From assembly GCA_023266235.1 (NCBI GenBank), contig JAHFRL010000019.1, positions 1 through 50,459 on the forward strand: a DNA stretch of 50,459 nucleotides, in the 5' to 3' direction. The notes beneath the pieces are model-generated. The model did not search any database and had not been told where the DNA came from. It saw nothing but the letters and a program-made list of their open reading frames with translations. How positions within the stretch are numbered: position 1 is the stretch's first letter; each line of letters opens with the position of its first letter. The stretch comes from Betaproteobacteria bacterium. Its GTDB lineage: Bacteria > Pseudomonadota > Gammaproteobacteria > Burkholderiales > SG8-41. Below are positions 14,307 to 29,959 of this stretch, piece by piece. A program made the translations under genes and the position numbers.

Positions 14307-14501
14307 ATGAAAATCTTCGACAAATTTCTGGGGTGGGCGCAGCCGTTCGGGACGCGCCGCGACTATCATGCGCTGGCACAGGCGCTCGGTCATCGCGACC
14401 CGCACCACGGTTGCCTGCCGTGGCTGCAGGGCCGATGCCCGGGGCTCGAGCAATGCCCGGACTGCACTTGGAAGGAGGGCACCTCGCGCCAGCAAGGCTG
14501 A
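14307..14501 (+). CDS. Small Cys-containing protein of unknown function, FNR-controlled
   Basis: A 64-residue protein (MKIFDKFLGWAQPFGTRRD...) with a C-terminal metal-site-like cluster HGCLPWLQGRCPGLEQCPDC: four cysteines spaced C-x6-C-x5-C-x2-C, with His residues just before. No signal peptide or membrane segment. The start is well supported by GGAGGT six bases upstream and by a class II FNR promoter. I do not recognise the family. A zinc or iron-sulfur site is suggested by the cysteine pattern only. It ends 55 bp before the convergent ftsB stop. Confidence 0.7.
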   Translation: MKIFDKFLGWAQPFGTRRDYHALAQALGHRDPHHGCLPWLQGRCPGLEQCPDCTWKEGTSRQQG

Positions 14502-14556
14502 AGCGGCGGCGGCCGCACGCAGCGCGGCGGGCGATACTTAGAATACAGCACCCCGA

Positions 14557-16999
<2,443 letters not shown>

Positions 17000-17007
17000 G
17001 GTCGGGC

Positions 17008-18687
<1,680 letters not shown>

Positions 18688-18706
18688 TCATGCCAGCCGT
18701 TGGTGT

Positions 18707-18736
18707 ATTTTAGCCTAAATCGGTCTCCGCGCTCAA
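18707..18736 (-). promoter_or_regulatory. Sigma70 promoter of the pyrG operon
   Basis: On the minus strand TTGAGC (-35, 18731-18736), 18-bp spacer, TAAAAT (-10, 18707-18712). The same -35 and spacing are found for rpsB in this window. It lies in the 86-bp gap between ppsA and pyrG, and the start at about 18700 gives a leader near 20 nt. Confidence 0.65.
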
Positions 18737-18767
18737 TCCAATTCGCGTCTTGAATCAGGCCAACTTC

Positions 18768-21161
<2,394 letters not shown>

Positions 21162-21190
21162 CGAACACCGTTGATTGTGCAAACATTCGA

Positions 21191-21210
21191 AACCGGATAT
21201 TTTACCGGTT
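21191..21210. promoter_or_regulatory. Palindrome with embedded -10 between ppsA and ppsR
   Basis: AACCGG (21191-21196) and CCGGTT (21205-21210) flank an 8-bp AT spacer. Read toward ppsA the spacer contains TAAAAT, a good -10 (21199-21204); the matching -35 (ATGCTG) is poor. A protein bound here could control ppsA and, being in a 73-bp divergent gap, ppsR as well. Confidence 0.4.
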
Positions 21211-21234
21211 CCCCCGTCTCGCAGCATTACATTC

Positions 21235-22059
21235 ATGCCGCAAAAACGCAGCGCGTTCTTCATTTCCGACCGCACCGGCATCACCGCCGAGATGCTCGGC
21301 CACAGCCTGCTCACGCAATTTGAGATGGTGGCCTTCAACGAAGTGACGCTGCCGTTCGTCGATTCGGTCGAAAAGGCGCAGGCTGCAGTAAGGCAGATCA
21401 ACGCGCAAGGCGTGAAAGACGGCACGCGCCCGCTGATATTCAGCACTTTGGTCAACCAGGAAGTGTCAGCGGTGGTGGGCGGCGCCAACGCGCTGTTTCT
21501 CGACTGTTTCGATATTTTCATCCTGCCGATGGAAAAAGAACTCGGCGTACCGGCATCGCATGCAGTCGGCAGGTCGCACAGCGCAGCCGACTTCGCGAAT
21601 TACCACCACCGCATCGAAGCGGTCAACTACTCGTTAAGCCACGACGACGGGTTATCGACGCGCGATCTGGCCGAAGCCGACGTGATCCTGGTCGGGGTCT
21701 CGCGCTCCGGCAAGACGCCGACCTGCCTCTATCTGGCGATGCAATTCGGCATCCGCGCCGCGAATTACCCCTTGATTCCCGAGGATTTCAGCAGCATGCG
21801 GCTGCCATCGCAGGTCAAGCCGCTGCGCAAGCGGCTCTACGGATTGACGATCAAGCCCGCTCGCCTGCAGCAGATCCGCAACGAGCGCCGTCCCGGCAGC
21901 CGCTATGCAACGCTCGCCACCTGCGAGTTCGAGGTGCGCGAGGCCGAGGCGCTGATGCGGCAGGAAGGAATTCCGTATCTCGATGCCACCAGCAAGTCAG
22001 TGGAAGAACTGGCGACGACGATACTGCAGGAGGCGAAGCTGGTGCGGAGGGTTTACTAG
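21235..22059 (+). CDS. ppsR: PEP synthase regulatory protein (bifunctional kinase/pyrophosphorylase)
   Basis: DUF299-family enzyme that inactivates PEP synthase by ADP-dependent phosphorylation of a Thr and reactivates it by phosphorolysis. 274 residues from the ATG at 21235 ([20 protein letters not shown]); an upstream in-frame start at 21175 would add a non-conserved stretch. The P-loop [15 protein letters not shown], the [11 protein letters not shown] region and TSKSVEELA near the C-terminus are characteristic. Divergent to its target ppsA and convergent with trmH. Confidence 0.96.
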   Translation: MPQKRSAFFISDRTGITAEMLGHSLLTQFEMVAFNEVTLPFVDSVEKAQAAVRQINAQGVKDGTRPLIFSTLVNQEVSAVVGGANALFLDCFDIFILPMEKELGVPASHAVGRSHSAADFANYHHRIEAVNYSLSHDDGLSTRDLAEADVILVGVSRSGKTPTCLYLAMQFGIRAANYPLIPEDFSSMRLPSQVKPLRKRLYGLTIKPARLQQIRNERRPGSRYATLATCEFEVREAEALMRQEGIPYLDATSKSVEELATTILQEAKLVRRVY

Positions 22060-22065
22060 GGAATA

Positions 22066-22085
22066 GTGAATGGTTCACCATTCAC
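22066..22085. terminator. Palindromic element between convergent ppsR and trmH
   Basis: GTGAATGGT-TC-ACCATTCAC, 9-bp arms and 2-nt loop, flanked by GGGAA and TTCCC that extend the stem across a small internal loop. It covers the trmH stop codon (22082-22084) and begins 7 bp after the ppsR stop, so it probably terminates both transcripts. Its GTGAATGGT sequence is the same unit as in the heptamer tract at 25248-25289. Confidence 0.6.
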
Positions 22086-22864
22086 CATTTCCCCGTTTGC
22101 CTGACCCTCTCGAACAGGCACACCGCCGCCGCTGCCGCTGCATTCAGTGATTCGGCTTTTCCCGGCATCGGGATGGCGACCACTTCACGCGCGGCATTCG
22201 CCAGCGCAGCCGACAGTCCCGCGCCCTCGTTACCGAACACCAGCGCGATTTTGCCGGTGAGATCGGCAGCGAAGACCGGCTTTTTTGCGTGATGGCTGGT
22301 CGCGATCACCCTGCCCATGAACGCGCGCGCCAGCGCGGGCAGGTCGCACTGCTCGTGGATCTGCAGCATGAAGTGCGCTCCCATGCCGGCGCGCAGCACA
22401 CGCGGCGACCACGCGTGCACCGAACCCTTCGACAGGAACACCTGCTTGATCCCGGCTGCTGCGGCCGAACGCAGGATCGAACCCAGATTTCCCGGATCCT
22501 GAATGTCTTCGAGCATGACGCACGCATCGATATCGGCAGGCGCGGCAGGCGGCCGCGGCGTCCTGATTGCCGCGAGCACGCCGGTCGGCGTTGCGACCGT
22601 CGACAGCTGCTTGAACAGCGCGTCGGTCACCACCAGCGGCCCCCGGGGCGCGAACGCTTTGAGCAACGCTAGAATCTCCGGATTGTGCAGACCTGATTTG
22701 CTGACGACGACCTGCTCCGGCAATCCGACATGGTCGCGGTAAGCGGCGACCAGATGGATGCCGTCGAGCAGCGACAGGCCCCGCTCCCGGCGCTCGCGCG
22801 ATGATTGCAGCAGCTTATGCAAGGCCTTGAAGCGCGGGTTGTCGGCCGACGTGATCGATTTCAT
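22082..22864 (-). CDS. TrmH/SpoU-family RNA 2'-O-methyltransferase
   Basis: A 260-residue SPOUT methyltransferase acting on tRNA or rRNA with S-adenosylmethionine. The N-terminal substrate-binding domain (SITSADNPRFKALHKLLQ) is followed by the knotted catalytic domain: LEDIQDPGNLGSILRSA, VFGNEGAGLS and IPMPGKAESLNAAAAAAV are SpoU motifs 1-3. The ATG at 22864 overlaps the senA stop by four bases (ATGA); the longer frame upstream lies in senA. The target nucleotide cannot be assigned; RlmB-like rRNA modification is one option. Confidence 0.92.
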   Translation of the reverse strand: MKSITSADNPRFKALHKLLQSSRERRERGLSLLDGIHLVAAYRDHVGLPEQVVVSKSGLHNPEILALLKAFAPRGPLVVTDALFKQLSTVATPTGVLAAIRTPRPPAAPADIDACVMLEDIQDPGNLGSILRSAAAAGIKQVFLSKGSVHAWSPRVLRAGMGAHFMLQIHEQCDLPALARAFMGRVIATSHHAKKPVFAADLTGKIALVFGNEGAGLSAALANAAREVVAIPMPGKAESLNAAAAAAVCLFERVRQTGKW

Positions 22865-24204
22865 GCTTTGCAGGTGCGAAACCCCGCGAACACGTCGCGG
22901 CGCTCGGGGGTGTAGAAGTTGCGCCAGGTATTGCGCAGCAGGCTTGCGCTCGTGGCATAACAGCCGCCGCGCAGCGCCTTGTGATTGCCGAACCACGGCT
23001 CCGAGTATTCCTGGTACGGATCGCGCACGAAGCCCGGGTACGGATTGAACCAGTCCGCGGTCCACTCCCACGCGTTGCCGAGCATCTGGCGGCAACCCCA
23101 CGCACTGTCTCCCGCCGCGAACGCCGCGACATCCGAGGTAGCGCTGCATACGCCGTAGAGGTTGGCGCGATCGGCGTCGGCCGCGTTCTCGCCCCATGGA
23201 TAAGTGCGCTTGCCGCGCGTGCCTGCCGGATCGGAGGGCGTAGTCGCCGCAGCCTGTTCCCACTCGGCCTCGCTCGGCAGCCGGCGCCCGGTCCAGCGGC
23301 ACCAGGCGTCGGCCTCGAACCAGTTGACGTGGATGAGCGCGGCGTGCAGCGCGAGCGGTGCAATGCCGTCATACACGCGTTGCATCCACTGCCCTTCCTG
23401 CCTGACCCAGTAGACCGGCGCCCGCGCTGCCGCGTTCACGCGCCACTGCCAGCCGGCATCGCACCACAGCTCGCGCCGCGCGTAACCACGGTCGTCGACG
23501 AACGCGGCAAATTCGCCGTTGGTGACCGCGGCGCGCGCCAGCGAAAACGGCGCGAGTTCAACGCGGTGCGCCCATTTCTCGTTGTCAAATACGAAACCGC
23601 TGCCGGCGCGCGCGCCGAGCAGGAATTCACCGCCGGCAACCTCGACGTCTCCCGGCCAGGCGCCGCCCGTATGCGCGGCGGGAGCCGCGAAACGCGGCGG
23701 CGCGTAACCGAGCGTCTGGCGCGTATAGGTAAATGCTTCGCAATGCATTTCCTCATGCGCCGCCGCGAGCTCGGCGAAATAGCGCAGCGCCGGATTGCCC
23801 GGCTCGCGCTCGAGCCGCTCCAGCACGCGCTCGAGTACCGCAGCGAGATAGCGCTGCACCGCAGCGAACGGCAACAGCGGCAGGTCCCAGCGCGTGTCGT
23901 GCGCCGCGATCGCCGAGTTGTACAGCGGGTCCCCGTTTTCGATCAGCGAAGGCGCAAGCTCTCCCAGCGCGCGGTAGCGCAGGCACCAATGTTCCTGGAA
24001 CCACGCGACGTGCGCGAACTCCCACAGCGGCGGATTGACGATCGCGAGACGCGGTCCCAGCAACTGCTCGCCGCTCAAGTCCGATGCCAGGAGCAGCGTG
24101 CGCTCGCGCACGGCCCGCAGCCGCTGCGCAAGTTCGCGCGCTGTCGAGCGGGTCGACGGCTGCCGCCCGCGCGTCTCTGCTATAGTTTGAGCTGCTTCCG
24201 GCAT
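22861..24204 (-). CDS. senA: Selenoneine synthase SenA (EgtB-like)
   Basis: A 447-residue non-haem iron enzyme. Residues about 20-180 form a DinB-like helical domain with iron ligands His65 (FAHVAWFQ) and the H-x3-H-x-E motif His150-His154-Glu156 (AHEEMHCEAF). Residues about 185-445 form a formylglycine-enzyme-type domain ending WRNFYTPERRDVFAGFRTC. EgtB proteins join cysteine or glutathione sulfur to hercynine; the SenA branch uses a selenosugar. The assignment to SenA rests on the divergent neighbour, a SenB-type glycosyltransferase, and no other ergothioneine genes are present; an EgtB reading is the alternative. The start is only 27 bp from the senB start, and the 3' end overlaps trmH. 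Confidence 0.8.
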   Translation of the reverse strand: MPEAAQTIAETRGRQPSTRSTARELAQRLRAVRERTLLLASDLSGEQLLGPRLAIVNPPLWEFAHVAWFQEHWCLRYRALGELAPSLIENGDPLYNSAIAAHDTRWDLPLLPFAAVQRYLAAVLERVLERLEREPGNPALRYFAELAAAHEEMHCEAFTYTRQTLGYAPPRFAAPAAHTGGAWPGDVEVAGGEFLLGARAGSGFVFDNEKWAHRVELAPFSLARAAVTNGEFAAFVDDRGYARRELWCDAGWQWRVNAAARAPVYWVRQEGQWMQRVYDGIAPLALHAALIHVNWFEADAWCRWTGRRLPSEAEWEQAAATTPSDPAGTRGKRTYPWGENAADADRANLYGVCSATSDVAAFAAGDSAWGCRQMLGNAWEWTADWFNPYPGFVRDPYQEYSEPWFGNHKALRGGCYATSASLLRNTWRNFYTPERRDVFAGFRTCKA

Positions 24205-24231
24205 GCAACCATTCTAACTTATCGGCAGCGC

Positions 24232-25179
24232 ATGAAAATCGCACTGGTCACGCCGGCGCGGCCGGCCGCGCATTCGGGCAACCGCAACACCGCGGTGCGC
24301 TGGGCGCGCATGCTGCGCGGACTCGGACACGCGGTCAGCGTGCAGATGAGCTGGGACGGCAGGCCCGCCGATCTGATGATCGCGCTGCACGCGCGGCGCA
24401 GTGCCGATTCAATCGCGCGTTTTGCCGGGGCTTACCCGTCGCGGCCGCTGGTTCTCGCGCTGACCGGCACCGACCTTTATCGCGATATCCGCTCCGCTGC
24501 CGCTGCCAGGCGTTCGCTGCGGCTGGCCACGCGCATGATCGTGCTGCAGCGGATGGGGCTGGCCGAACTGGTGCCCGCTCTGCGCAAAAAAACGCGCGTG
24601 ATCTACCAGTCGACGCGCGCGGTCAGGCCGCAGCCAGCGCTGAAAACCTGCTTCGAGGTCTGCATCAGCGGCCATTTGCGCGAGGAAAAGGACCCGTTCC
24701 GTCTCGCTGCCGCGCTCAACTATCTGCCGCCGCAGAGCCGCATCCGGGTCACGCACCTGGGGGCCGCGATGAGTCGCGCAATGGCGGTGGCAGCGCGCGG
24801 CTGGATGGCGCGCGAGCCGCGCTACCGCTGGCTCGGCGAGCTGCCGCACTGGCTTGCGTTGCGCCGGCTGGCGCGCTCACGGCTGATGGTCATCAGCTCG
24901 CACATGGAAGGCGGCGCCAACGTCGTCACCGAAGCGCTCGCGGCCGGCGTGCCGGTAATCGCATCGCGCATTCCCGGCAACCTCGGCATGCTTGGCAGCG
25001 GGTATCGCGGCTATTACCCGCCGGGAGACGAGCGCCGGCTCGCCGCTCTGCTGTGGCGCGCGGAATCCGATGCCGGGTTTTATCGCCTGCTGCGCCGCCA
25101 ATGCAGCGCGCGCCGCTCTCTCATCAGCCCCCGGCGCGAAAAGCACGGGCTGCAGCGGCTGCTGGCGGAATTGGGCTGA
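24232..25179 (+). CDS. senB: Selenosugar synthase SenB (glycosyltransferase-like)
   Basis: A 315-residue GT-B glycosyltransferase-like protein of the family known as TIGR04348, shown to join selenophosphate to a UDP-sugar in selenoneine synthesis. MKIALVTPARPAAHSGNRNT at the N-terminus, LALTGTDLYRD in the middle, and the nucleotide-sugar region SSHMEGGANVVTEALAAGVP with PVIASRIPGNLGML are visible. Divergent from senA. The third enzyme, selenophosphate synthetase (SenC/SelD), is not in the window and must be supplied from elsewhere. No clear Shine-Dalgarno in the short gap. Confidence 0.85.
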   Translation: MKIALVTPARPAAHSGNRNTAVRWARMLRGLGHAVSVQMSWDGRPADLMIALHARRSADSIARFAGAYPSRPLVLALTGTDLYRDIRSAAAARRSLRLATRMIVLQRMGLAELVPALRKKTRVIYQSTRAVRPQPALKTCFEVCISGHLREEKDPFRLAAALNYLPPQSRIRVTHLGAAMSRAMAVAARGWMAREPRYRWLGELPHWLALRRLARSRLMVISSHMEGGANVVTEALAAGVPVIASRIPGNLGMLGSGYRGYYPPGDERRLAALLWRAESDAGFYRLLRRQCSARRSLISPRREKHGLQRLLAELG

Positions 25180-25247
25180 CCACCTCCCCGATCAGATGCA
25201 GCATCACGGCAAGCATCATGCGTGGCATGGTAGACGGGAAACGATCA

Positions 25248-25289
25248 ATGGTGAATGGTGAATCGTGAACGGTGAACGGTGAACGGTAA
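25248..25289. repeat. Six tandem heptamers (ATGGTGA/ACGGTGA)
   Basis: Units ATGGTGA, ATGGTGA, ATCGTGA, ACGGTGA, ACGGTGA, ACGGTAA run without gaps between the senB stop and the rnhB stop (a 116-bp convergent gap). The same unit occurs as an inverted pair at 22066-22085. It looks like a dispersed intergenic repeat; no coding or terminator role is evident. Confidence 0.85.
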
Positions 25290-25295
25290 ATAGCA

Positions 25296-25880
25296 TCAAT
25301 TGCCCTTTGCCTGCGGTTCAGCCTTCCTGAGCAACTCGCGTACGGGGGCGAAACTGCGGCGGTGCACGGCCGATACGCCGTAAGCGCGCAGCGCTGCCAG
25401 GTGCGCCGCCGTCGGATAGCCCTTGTGGCGGTCGAACCCGTAATCCGGATACAACGCGTGCAATTCGAGCATGACCGCATCGCGCGCGGTTTTGGCCAGG
25501 ATCGAGGCTGCCATGATGGCCGGCACCGTGCCATCCCCGCCGATCACCGCCCGCGCTTTCACGTCGAGCACCGGACAGCGATTGCCATCCACCCACACTT
25601 CGTCCGGGCGCACCGCCAGTGCGTGCACCGCGCGCCGCATCGCCAGCAGCGTCGCCTGCAGGATGTTGAGCGCGTCGATTTCCTCGACCGAGGCGCTGGC
25701 AACCGCCCATGCCGCCGCGCATTGCCTGATTTGCAGCGTCAGCGCGCCGCGGCGGCGGGCGCTGAGTTTCTTGGAGTCGTTGAGCCCGGCGATGCCGTGC
25801 CCGGGGCCGAGGATGACCGCCGCTGCAAACACCGGCCCCGCGAGCGGTCCGCGCCCCGCTTCATCGACGCCGCAGATCAT
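25296..25880 (-). CDS. rnhB: Ribonuclease HII
   Basis: Removes ribonucleotides and RNA primers from RNA-DNA hybrids, 194 residues. Catalytic acidic residues are in [13 protein letters not shown] and in the later Asp-containing WVDGN and ILAKTARD segments; the C-terminal HKGYPTAAH is typical of the family. Last gene of the long rpsB-lpxB unit, 15 bp after the lpxB stop. Confidence 0.97.
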   Translation of the reverse strand: MICGVDEAGRGPLAGPVFAAAVILGPGHGIAGLNDSKKLSARRRGALTLQIRQCAAAWAVASASVEEIDALNILQATLLAMRRAVHALAVRPDEVWVDGNRCPVLDVKARAVIGGDGTVPAIMAASILAKTARDAVMLELHALYPDYGFDRHKGYPTAAHLAALRAYGVSAVHRRSFAPVRELLRKAEPQAKGN

Positions 25881-25895
25881 TTCCGGCGCTCCAAC

Positions 25896-27065
25896 TCATG
25901 CTTCAAGCAGCGGCAAAACAGCAAGCGCCGCCTGGCGCGCCGCCCCGCGCCGCAGGCTTGCGCTCAGCGCCGCGAACTTGCGCTCGAGACGCGCGCGCAC
26001 GGGTTCGTCGCCGAGCAGATTGAGCAGCGCCTGGGAGAGGTTCTGCGGCGTGGCATCGTCCTGGATGATTTCCGGCACCACGAACTCGCCGGCCAGAATG
26101 TTGGGCAGGCCGTAATACGGCAGGTAGCCCTTGCCTTTCAGCAGCCAGTGGCTTGCCGCCGGCATCTTGTAGGTGATTACCATCGGCTTGCCGAGCAGCG
26201 CCGCCTCGAGCGTCGCCGTTCCCGAGGCCACCAGCACGACGTCGGCCGCGGACATCGCGTCCTGCGAGTGCCCGAACAGCACCGTCAACGGCAAATCCGC
26301 CGCCGCATTGCGATAGAGCGCGGCTTCGAACATCGCGCGCGTCTCGCGCGTCGCGAGCGGCGCCAGAAACAGCGCGTGCGGCAAGCGCGCGCTGATTGCT
26401 TTCGCGGTCTGAATGAACAGGTCCGCCATGTGTTCGAGCTCGCTCTGGCGGCTGCCCGGCAGCAGCGCGATGACAGGCGCCGCCAGCGGCAGCCTGAGCT
26501 GCTCGCGCGCGGCGGAGCGACGCGGCACCTGCTCCAGCATGTCGGCGAGCGGGTGGCCGACAAACGCGACGTCGACGCCGGCCTGCCGATAGAGCGGCTC
26601 TTCGAACGGGAACAACGTCAGCATCCTGCTCACCGCGCGCTTGATCTTGTGGATGCGCTCGCCGCGCCACATCCAGATCGCCGGGCTCACGTAATGCACG
26701 GTCGGAATGCCGTGCGCTTTCAGGCTCAGCTCGAGGTCGAGGTTGAAATCGGGCGCGTCGATGCCGATAAAAACGTCCGGCGGATCGGCTATGAAGCGCC
26801 GGCGCAGCCTGCGGCGGATGCCGACGATCTCGAAAAAATGCTTGAGCACTTCGATATAACCGCGCACGGCGAGTTTCTCGAGCGGAAACAGCACTTCCAT
26901 GCCGGCGGCGGCCATGCGCGGCCCGCCGATGCCGGTGAAATGCAGCTGCGGCATGAACTCGCGCAGTGCGGCTATCAGCTGGCTGCCGAGCAAATCGCCC
27001 GACGCCTCGCCGGCAACGATGCCGATGGCGCGGCGGCGCGCCGTGCGCTCAGCGGATGATGCCAC
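25896..27065 (-). CDS. lpxB: Lipid A disaccharide synthase
   Basis: Joins UDP-2,3-diacylglucosamine to lipid X at the inner membrane, forming the lipid A disaccharide. 389 residues. The motifs [33 protein letters not shown] and LLPGSRQSE are typical. The GTG start at 27065 overlaps the lpxA end by 17 bp; no good alternative start exists before the conserved GEASGD loop. Confidence 0.97.
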   Translation of the reverse strand: MASSAERTARRRAIGIVAGEASGDLLGSQLIAALREFMPQLHFTGIGGPRMAAAGMEVLFPLEKLAVRGYIEVLKHFFEIVGIRRRLRRRFIADPPDVFIGIDAPDFNLDLELSLKAHGIPTVHYVSPAIWMWRGERIHKIKRAVSRMLTLFPFEEPLYRQAGVDVAFVGHPLADMLEQVPRRSAAREQLRLPLAAPVIALLPGSRQSELEHMADLFIQTAKAISARLPHALFLAPLATRETRAMFEAALYRNAAADLPLTVLFGHSQDAMSAADVVLVASGTATLEAALLGKPMVITYKMPAASHWLLKGKGYLPYYGLPNILAGEFVVPEIIQDDATPQNLSQALLNLLGDEPVRARLERKFAALSASLRRGAARQAALAVLPLLEA

Positions 27066-27819
27066 GCGTGGAATTATCGAGAAAATCGGCCAGCAGCTGC
27101 AACTCGGGGCAAGCGCCGGTTTGCGCCGCTATTTCCTGCCTGGCCTCGTCGAGCATCAGCTTCGATTTATACAGCGTCTTGTAGGCACGCTTGATGTGCG
27201 CGATGGTTGCGGCCGGGAAGCCGCGCCGCTTCAGTCCCTCGGCATTGATGCCGTAGGGTTTTGCGGTGTTCCCCGAGGCGGTCACGAACGGCGGGATATC
27301 CTGCAGCACGACGGTGCCGATCGCGGTGATGCTGTGGGCCCCGATGCGGCAGAACTGGTGCACCGCGGTGAAACCGCCGAGGATCGCATGGTCGCCGACG
27401 TGCACGTGCCCGGCGAGCTGCGAGTTGTTGGCGAAAATGGTGTGATTCCCGATCCGGCAGTCGTGCGCGAGGTGCACGTAAGCCATGATCCAGTTGTCGT
27501 CGCCCAGCCGCGTGACCCCGGCATCCTGCACCGTGCCGCAGTTGAACGTGCAGAACTCGCGGATGGTGTTGCCGTCGCCGATCTCGAGCCGGGTCGCCTC
27601 GCCCGCGTATTTCTTGTCCTGGGGGGCCGCCCCCAGCGACACGAACTGGAAAATGCGGTTGTTGCGCCCGATACGGGTGTGGCCGGTAATCACCGCGTGC
27701 GGGCCGATGCGGCAGCCGGCGCCGATTTCGACGTGCTCGCCGATCAGCGTATACGCGCCGACTTCGACATCGCCCGCCAGGCGCGCGCCGGAATGAATGA
27801 TTGCGGCGGGATGTATCAC
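27049..27819 (-). CDS. lpxA: UDP-N-acetylglucosamine acyltransferase
   Basis: First step of lipid A synthesis: transfers 3-hydroxyacyl from ACP to UDP-GlcNAc. 256 residues of left-handed beta-helix hexapeptide repeats, with the catalytic His in [11 protein letters not shown] and a helical C-terminal part ([20 protein letters not shown]). The GTG at 27819 ([14 protein letters not shown]) is the first sensible start; upstream is non-conserved. Lies 26 bp after fabZ. Confidence 0.97.
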   Translation of the reverse strand: MIHPAAIIHSGARLAGDVEVGAYTLIGEHVEIGAGCRIGPHAVITGHTRIGRNNRIFQFVSLGAAPQDKKYAGEATRLEIGDGNTIREFCTFNCGTVQDAGVTRLGDDNWIMAYVHLAHDCRIGNHTIFANNSQLAGHVHVGDHAILGGFTAVHQFCRIGAHSITAIGTVVLQDIPPFVTASGNTAKPYGINAEGLKRRGFPAATIAHIKRAYKTLYKSKLMLDEARQEIAAQTGACPELQLLADFLDNSTRGIIR

Positions 27820-27845
27820 TGCTGGATTACTTGAGCGCCCGGCAT

Positions 27846-28304
27846 TCAGGCCGTGCTGTTTTCGATCGGGCGCAGCGTGCACATCAGCTCGGCTTCGGTC
27901 ACCACCTGGTCCGCCACGCGCGCATGCGCGGAAAACCACCAGATGCCGCGCGCAAAGCGCTTGATTTCGGCATTGAGCTCGAGCGTGTCGCCGGGCATCA
28001 CCGGTTTCTTGAAACGCGCCTTGTCGATGCCGACGAAATAATAAATCGAGCTGTCGTCGGTCTTGTGGCCGTGGGTCTTGAACGTCAGAATGGCGGCAGC
28101 CTGTGCCAGCGCCTCGATGATCAGCACGCCGGGCATCACCGGGTGATGCGGAAAGTGCCCGGCGAAAAACGGCTCGTTGATGGTGACGTTCTTGATGGCG
28201 ACGATGCGCTTGCCGGACTCGCACGACACCACCCGGTCCACCAGCAGGAACGGGTAACGGTGCGGCAGGTATTCGAGTATCTGGTGGATGTCCATGCTGT
28301 TCAT
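27846..28304 (-). CDS. fabZ: 3-hydroxyacyl-ACP dehydratase FabZ
   Basis: Hot-dog fold dehydratase of fatty acid elongation, 152 residues. The catalytic His is in [10 protein letters not shown] and the Glu in [10 protein letters not shown]. The ATG at 28304 is supported by AGAGGAAC and overlaps the lpxD stop by four bases (ATGA); the ATG three codons later is the alternative. It competes with lpxA for 3-hydroxyacyl-ACP, which explains the shared operon. Confidence 0.97.
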   Translation of the reverse strand: MNSMDIHQILEYLPHRYPFLLVDRVVSCESGKRIVAIKNVTINEPFFAGHFPHHPVMPGVLIIEALAQAAAILTFKTHGHKTDDSSIYYFVGIDKARFKKPVMPGDTLELNAEIKRFARGIWWFSAHARVADQVVTEAELMCTLRPIENSTA

Positions 28305-29353
28305 GACTTGTTCCTCTCCGTCTTGCCGGCCAGGCTCTCGAGCTCGCGCACCCGTTTTACCAGATCGTCGAGCTGGCGCAGATGCGCCGCGTTCCTGAGC
28401 CAGCGCTGGTGACTGGAAAACGGGTAGACGCCGGTATAAGTGCCGGGCTGCTCCAGCGATTTCATGATCAGCGTGCCGGCCGACACGCTGATGTTGTCGG
28501 CGAGGGTGATATGCCCATAGATCATCGACGCCCCGCCGAGCGCGCAGTTGCGGCCGATTCTGGCGCTGCCGGCGATGCCGACGCACGCCGCAATCGCCGT
28601 GTGGGCGCCGATCCGGACGTTATGCGCGATCTGGATCTGGTTGTCGAGTTTGACCCCGTCTTCGATCACCGTGTCGTCGAGCGCGCCGCGGTCGATCGTG
28701 GTATTGGCGCCGATTTCGACATCGTCGCCGATCAGCACCCGCCCGATCTGGGGAATCTTTTTCCAGACGCCGTCCTCGCGGGCGATGCCGAAGCCGTCGG
28801 AGCCGATCACGACGCCGGAATGCGCAATGCAGCGCGCGCCGATCCGGCACTCGTGATAGACCGTCACGTTGGCGTGCAGCCGGGTCGCTGCGCCTATGAC
28901 CGCGTTATCGCCGATGAAGCACCCGGGGCCGATGATGGCCTTCGCGCCAATCCGCGCGCCCTTGCCGATCACCGTGCACGCGCCGATGCTCGCTGATTTC
29001 GCGATGCGCGCCGATTTGTCCGCCACCGCGGATTTGTGGATTCCGGGCGCGGCCGCGGCAGACGGATTGAGCAGCGCCGAAACCCTGGCAAAATAGGCGT
29101 AGGGATTGGCGCAGATGATGCGCGGCAGGCCGGTCGCATCACGCCCATCGCTGCCGAGTATGACGGCGCCCGCCCGGGTCTGGCTGAGTTGCGGAAGGTA
29201 TCTGGATTGAGCGACGAAGGTGATATCCGCGGGCTGCGCCGATTCCAGCGTTGCAACTTGATGGATACGGACGGCGGGATCGCCGATCAGTTCGCCGCCG
29301 AACCGCCTGGCGATATCACCGAGTTTGTACGATTTGCGCTTGGTCAATGTCAC
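28301..29353 (-). CDS. lpxD: UDP-3-O-acylglucosamine N-acyltransferase
   Basis: Third step of lipid A synthesis, about 350 residues. The N-terminal uridine-binding domain ([17 protein letters not shown]) is followed by hexapeptide repeats ([19 protein letters not shown]) with the catalytic His region [13 protein letters not shown], then a C-terminal helix. The start is uncertain: the GTG at 29353 or the TTG two codons later; both precede the conserved KLGDI. The frame extends further upstream without conservation. Confidence 0.95.
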   Translation of the reverse strand: MTLTKRKSYKLGDIARRFGGELIGDPAVRIHQVATLESAQPADITFVAQSRYLPQLSQTRAGAVILGSDGRDATGLPRIICANPYAYFARVSALLNPSAAAAPGIHKSAVADKSARIAKSASIGACTVIGKGARIGAKAIIGPGCFIGDNAVIGAATRLHANVTVYHECRIGARCIAHSGVVIGSDGFGIAREDGVWKKIPQIGRVLIGDDVEIGANTTIDRGALDDTVIEDGVKLDNQIQIAHNVRIGAHTAIAACVGIAGSARIGRNCALGGASMIYGHITLADNISVSAGTLIMKSLEQPGTYTGVYPFSSHQRWLRNAAHLRQLDDLVKRVRELESLAGKTERNKS

Positions 29354-29402
29354 TTTCCGGCGCCGCCCTGCCTGTGCCCGGTTCACGGGCGCTGCTGCAG
29401 GG

Positions 29403-29912
29403 CTATTTATCTGCGGCGAGCGCTTTAAGGACCTTCTCCGTAATATCGATGCGCGGGCTGCGGTAGACGGCCTCCTGCAGGATAAGGTCGAATTTCTCCG
29501 CTTCGGCGATCTGCTTGATGACCCGGTTGGCGCGCTCGAACAGCGCGGCAAGCTCCTCGTTACGGCGCAGGTTGAGGTCTTCGCGGAATTCGCGCTGCAG
29601 GCGCTGGAACTCGCGGGTCTGGCGGCCGAGTTCCTGCTCCTTGCCGCGGCGGTCGCCCTCGCTCATGGTCAGGCCGTCTTTCTCGATCTGCGCCTGCAGG
29701 GCCTTGATCTGCTGGTCCAGTTTGCGCAATTCCTGCTCGCGCGGCGCAAATTCCTTTTCGAGTTTCTTGGTCGCGCGTTCCGCCGGCGCCGATTCGCGAT
29801 TGATGCGGTCGGCATCGATGAACCCGATCTTGAGATCCGCCGCCTGGGCGTGGGCCGCCAGACTGACGGCAGCCACCATCGCGGCAACCAGCAACAAGTG
29901 TAATCTGCTCAA
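29403..29912 (-). CDS. skp: Periplasmic chaperone Skp/OmpH
   Basis: A 169-residue periplasmic holdase for unfolded outer-membrane proteins. Signal peptide at 1-24 (cleavage near AHAQAA), then a long charged coiled-coil region (about 45-130) and a short beta-part at both ends ([26 protein letters not shown]). The start codon is TTG at 29912, supported by AAGGAGA seven bases upstream. Between bamA and lpxD, the usual position. Confidence 0.95.
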   Translation of the reverse strand: MSRLHLLLVAAMVAAVSLAAHAQAADLKIGFIDADRINRESAPAERATKKLEKEFAPREQELRKLDQQIKALQAQIEKDGLTMSEGDRRGKEQELGRQTREFQRLQREFREDLNLRRNEELAALFERANRVIKQIAEAEKFDLILQEAVYRSPRIDITEKVLKALAADK

Positions 29913-29959
29913 CGTCGTCTCCTTGCATTTACCGCGCTGTTCCAGGGCGGTGCGCAGCG

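Noticed and set aside
25248..25289. Tandem heptamers as a CRISPR array
   Set aside because: Units are 7 bp and contiguous, with no spacers and no cas genes in the window.
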